From JBMNQH01 sp050944035 (GTDB taxonomy: Bacteria; Bacillota; Clostridia; Oscillospirales; Oscillospiraceae), in the NCBI GenBank assembly GCA_050944035.1, contig JBMNQH010000004.1:82004-146003 (forward strand): a DNA stretch of 64,000 nt. The letters are read 5' to 3'. The notes beneath the pieces are model-generated. The model was not told the origin of the DNA and did no database searches. It saw only the letters and a program-made list of their open reading frames with translations. The position numbers and the translations under genes are program-made. This document shows, piece after piece, positions 61,972-64,000 of the stretch (positions are counted from its first letter, which is position 1; every line of letters starts with the position of its first letter).

Positions 61972-62452
61972 ATGGGCGACCTCCTTTCTATGCCATAATA
62001 GTGCATGCCAACATTTTTAACACGACACAAAGCGAGAAATACCGTGTTTTTGGGTACCGGACACACTTGTCTATTTTGATTTTGACTGTTTCTATACCAT
62101 TCAGGTCTCGATAGATGATTTTTCAGACCTGACATCTAAACCACTGTCTCAATGGACTGACATCCAAAGTGGATACTCAGCCCTCTGAAAGAACCGCTTG
62201 ATATGTTTCCACGAAGGGATTTTTGCGGTTTAAATCAAGACTTCGCTCTGATGCCATAACGGAAGAAAAGTCTGTAAATACGGCACTTTCCGTGCACTTA
62301 CTTTTCAACTCTTGACATCAAGACAACCGTCTCCACATGCCTTGGGACAATGGCGTGAATAAAACGGTGTCTATTTACGCTGATTGCTCGTCCTCCCTCG
62401 TAGAGCAGTTCCCGCTCTCTTAAACGGTCGAGTGGGCAGATTTGATGTAAAA
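61972..62452. other. Repeat-bearing gap, probable mobile-element relic
   Basis: No complete gene. On the minus strand two copies of GAGAC(A/G)GT followed about eight bases later by GATGTCA occur near 62120-62150 and 62305-62335. Short open frames run through the region without ribosome binding sites. I see no transposase motif and call it relic only tentatively. Confidence 0.4.
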
Positions 62453-63565
62453 CTAAGCCACACCCAGTGTGTATTTATAGTTTAGCGCTTCAATAACCGC
62501 ATCGATGATTTCTACACCAAATTCCTTTTTTGATACTCCCAGGGACTTCAGCATTTTCTTGTTTTTTCTGAGGGACTTCCAAAGGAGCTTTTTATCTCTC
62601 TCATTTAACTCGATTTTATAAAGGAAATTTGCCAAAGATACAATCAGCAACCTGTAATCAGAATACCACTTTGCCGTATTCTCATCCGTTTCCTTTGAAG
62701 CGAATTCATCGAAGTCTTCTTCCGTGTATTTCGGCAACAGTCCAAGAATAGGATTTACTAATAACTGCGTCGAAGAGGACATAAGGTTAACATACGATCC
62801 AAGTGCATATTGCTGCGCCTCTGACATCGCATTATAGTCGAGACCGAACGAACGGATATCATCGTTTGCATCGTGTAGCTTGCCACTTTCATCATCAATG
62901 CGAGCAATACGCTCATTCAGCTCTACGATGGCTAAATCGTATAACGTGACATCACGCTTGCTTATAAGCGTGAAAACATCTTCAATATGTTTTTTATCGC
63001 TTAGGCTCTTCCACATAAGAATACCACTTGTTAAAAGCGCCACTCCGGCAATAGCCCATCCGATTGGACCGGCTAAAGCTAAAAACGCCTCACCTGCGGC
63101 CATCCCACCTCCGCCGGCAGCAAGAGCACCACCGCCGAGCCAGGCCAAAGCTGCATTAGTTGCAGCAGCACCGCTTAATGTCGAAATTGCCGTACCTGTT
63201 GAAGCAACACCGAAGGTTGTGGCAACACCCATTGCTACCGTCGGTCCCATAGTTACAACAGCCACACCTACACCTGCACCAGCCGCCCCAGCGCCGGCAT
63301 TTTTAACTGCAGCACCTTTATAATCTTTTTCGATTTTCTCGGCCTGTTGCTTCCAGTTCAAACGTATCTGCTTCAGTTCTTCATACTGAAGTTTTTTCTC
63401 GCTTGGCACATTACGGATTGCGTCAAACGCTTCTTGGATATTGGTCAATTCAGAATAGAGGGCCGCGGTTAGACCGCCGAGTTCCTCTATTTTTTCGTTT
63501 GTTTTATTGACCGCAGCCTGGGCTTCTTCCTGGGCTACTTTCAGTTTCGATTTCTTTTTAGCCAT
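62453..63565 (-). CDS. Coiled-coil protein with long glycine/alanine-rich membrane segment
   Basis: The 370-residue protein has a charged helical N-terminus (residues 1-85, KKSKLKVAQEEAQAAVNKTN and onward), then about 100 residues (88-186) of Gly, Ala, Thr and Ser with GPTVAMGVATTFG and LAWLGGGALAAGGGG, ending in a true membrane helix (GWAIAGVALLTSGILMW). The C-terminal half is soluble and helical. Such glycine-zipper-like blocks insert into or deform membranes. I recall similar blocks in proteins of variable bacterial neighbourhoods but cannot name a family. The ATG overlaps the upstream gene by eight bases. Confidence 0.6.
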   Translation of the reverse strand: MAKKKSKLKVAQEEAQAAVNKTNEKIEELGGLTAALYSELTNIQEAFDAIRNVPSEKKLQYEELKQIRLNWKQQAEKIEKDYKGAAVKNAGAGAAGAGVGVAVVTMGPTVAMGVATTFGVASTGTAISTLSGAAATNAALAWLGGGALAAGGGGMAAGEAFLALAGPIGWAIAGVALLTSGILMWKSLSDKKHIEDVFTLISKRDVTLYDLAIVELNERIARIDDESGKLHDANDDIRSFGLDYNAMSEAQQYALGSYVNLMSSSTQLLVNPILGLLPKYTEEDFDEFASKETDENTAKWYSDYRLLIVSLANFLYKIELNERDKKLLWKSLRKNKKMLKSLGVSKKEFGVEIIDAVIEALNYKYTLGVA

Positions 63566-64000
63566 TTCCGGTTCCTCTGCGAAAATAATTATCTATGTCA
63601 GATTTTGTCCTCAGTATATCCTTTTCAGGTACATTTCGTTTTGACGCGAGTAAAGCGGACTTTTCAAAAGCCTGTTTATAAGCATCACTGCTCTTGAGGT
63701 CATCTATGAATGTCAGCAAGAGCCTATCATCATAAACCTCTGACAAACAGCGTAGCCCTTCAATATAGTTTTCAACAATCAGCTTCTCCCGTTTGAAGAA
63801 GTATACATTTTCTTTCGCATCAGATTTATTGATGCCACGTTTGACCTCCCCATACAGGGAAATGGTGAACCGTCCAACTCCGACAATGTTAAGCCGCATG
63901 AAAAACTCCGCAGCATTGAAATAACCGCCGCCGGTCGCAAAACCGCGAATCGTTGCATCACCGATATCTACCAAACAGAAAGTTCCGTGCGCCACTGTCA
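63558..64000 (-). CDS. Unrecognised protein upstream of the Gly/Ala-rich gene, partial
   Basis: The frame is open to the right edge, so the N-terminus may lie outside; a GTG at 63995 is the first visible start candidate. At least 145 residues contain LVDIGDATIRGFATGGGYFN and GVGRFTISLYGEVKRG, then a helical part. I do not recognise a family. The stop overlaps the next gene (ATGGCTAA), so the two are translationally coupled. Confidence 0.6.
   Translation of the reverse strand, partial: TVAHGTFCLVDIGDATIRGFATGGGYFNAAEFFMRLNIVGVGRFTISLYGEVKRGINKSDAKENVYFFKREKLIVENYIEGLRCLSEVYDDRLLLTFIDDLKSSDAYKQAFEKSALLASKRNVPEKDILRTKSDIDNYFRRGTGNG

Noticed and set aside
61953..62135. 60-codon minus frame overlapping the XRE start
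   Set aside because: It has no transposase motif and no ribosome binding site. It is treated as part of the relic region.

Overview
The window looks like the chromosome of an endospore-forming member of the Clostridia. The family is probably Oscillospiraceae or Butyricicoccaceae, an inference from gene content and a near-balanced base composition; no rRNA is present to confirm it. The evidence is a full spoIIIAA-AH set, SpoVB/MurJ, DXP-pathway genes, RNase J, LTA-synthase-like and S-layer-homology surface proteins, strong AGGAGG ribosome binding sites and frequent GTG/TTG starts. No tRNA, rRNA, CRISPR array, intact insertion sequence or prophage was found.

Layout. 1-3.3 kb: an O-antigen-ligase-like protein cut by the window edge, TatD and an orphan cytoplasmic sensor kinase. 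3.6-6.5 kb: murJ/spoVB, mazG and HU. 6.6-13.0 kb: the spoIIIA genes, split between AB and AC by an opposite-strand aminotransferase that has its own promoter, tandem glycine riboswitch and terminator. 13.2-22.5 kb: housekeeping run asp23-like, nusB, xseA, xseB, ispA, dxs, tlyA, nadK, argR, recN, mostly with start/stop overlaps. 22.5-32.9 kb: class IV aminotransferase, C_GCAxxG_C_C protein, tyrS, sbcD-sbcC, LTA-synthase-like protein, YbaK. 33.0-37.4 kb: FMN riboswitch and ribD-ribE-ribBA-ribH plus a HAD phosphatase that may supply the missing dephosphorylation step. 38.5-42.1 kb: reverse-strand cluster TPM-LemA-TelA-XpaC. 42.2-46.7 kb: a structured promoter-driven RNA or leader, then rpe, recR, rnj, an ArsC-like protein and a cupin. 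46.8-50.5 kb: DUF3048 lipoprotein, secG, ASCH, EamA-like and a lipoprotein barnase with barstar. 50.7-52.7 kb: an SNF-family transporter frameshifted at a run of nine T, and a CGGC protein.

From about 52.8 kb to the end the window is accessory and AT-richer: a Fic protein lacking the usual RhuM half, a GLUG/SLH surface protein, an acyl-CoA-ligase-like enzyme with a long perfect inverted repeat in its leader and a large HTH regulator upstream, an orphan PD-(D/E)XK-type protein, a VOC protein, a membrane-linked XRE regulator, a repeat-rich relic region, and a two-gene unit at the right edge encoding a coiled-coil glycine/alanine-rich membrane protein and an unrecognised partner.

The most interesting items are the split spoIIIA locus with its glycine-sensing insert, the unidentified RNA before rpe, the right-edge operon, the TPM-LemA-TelA-XpaC cluster and two separate poly-T frameshifts.
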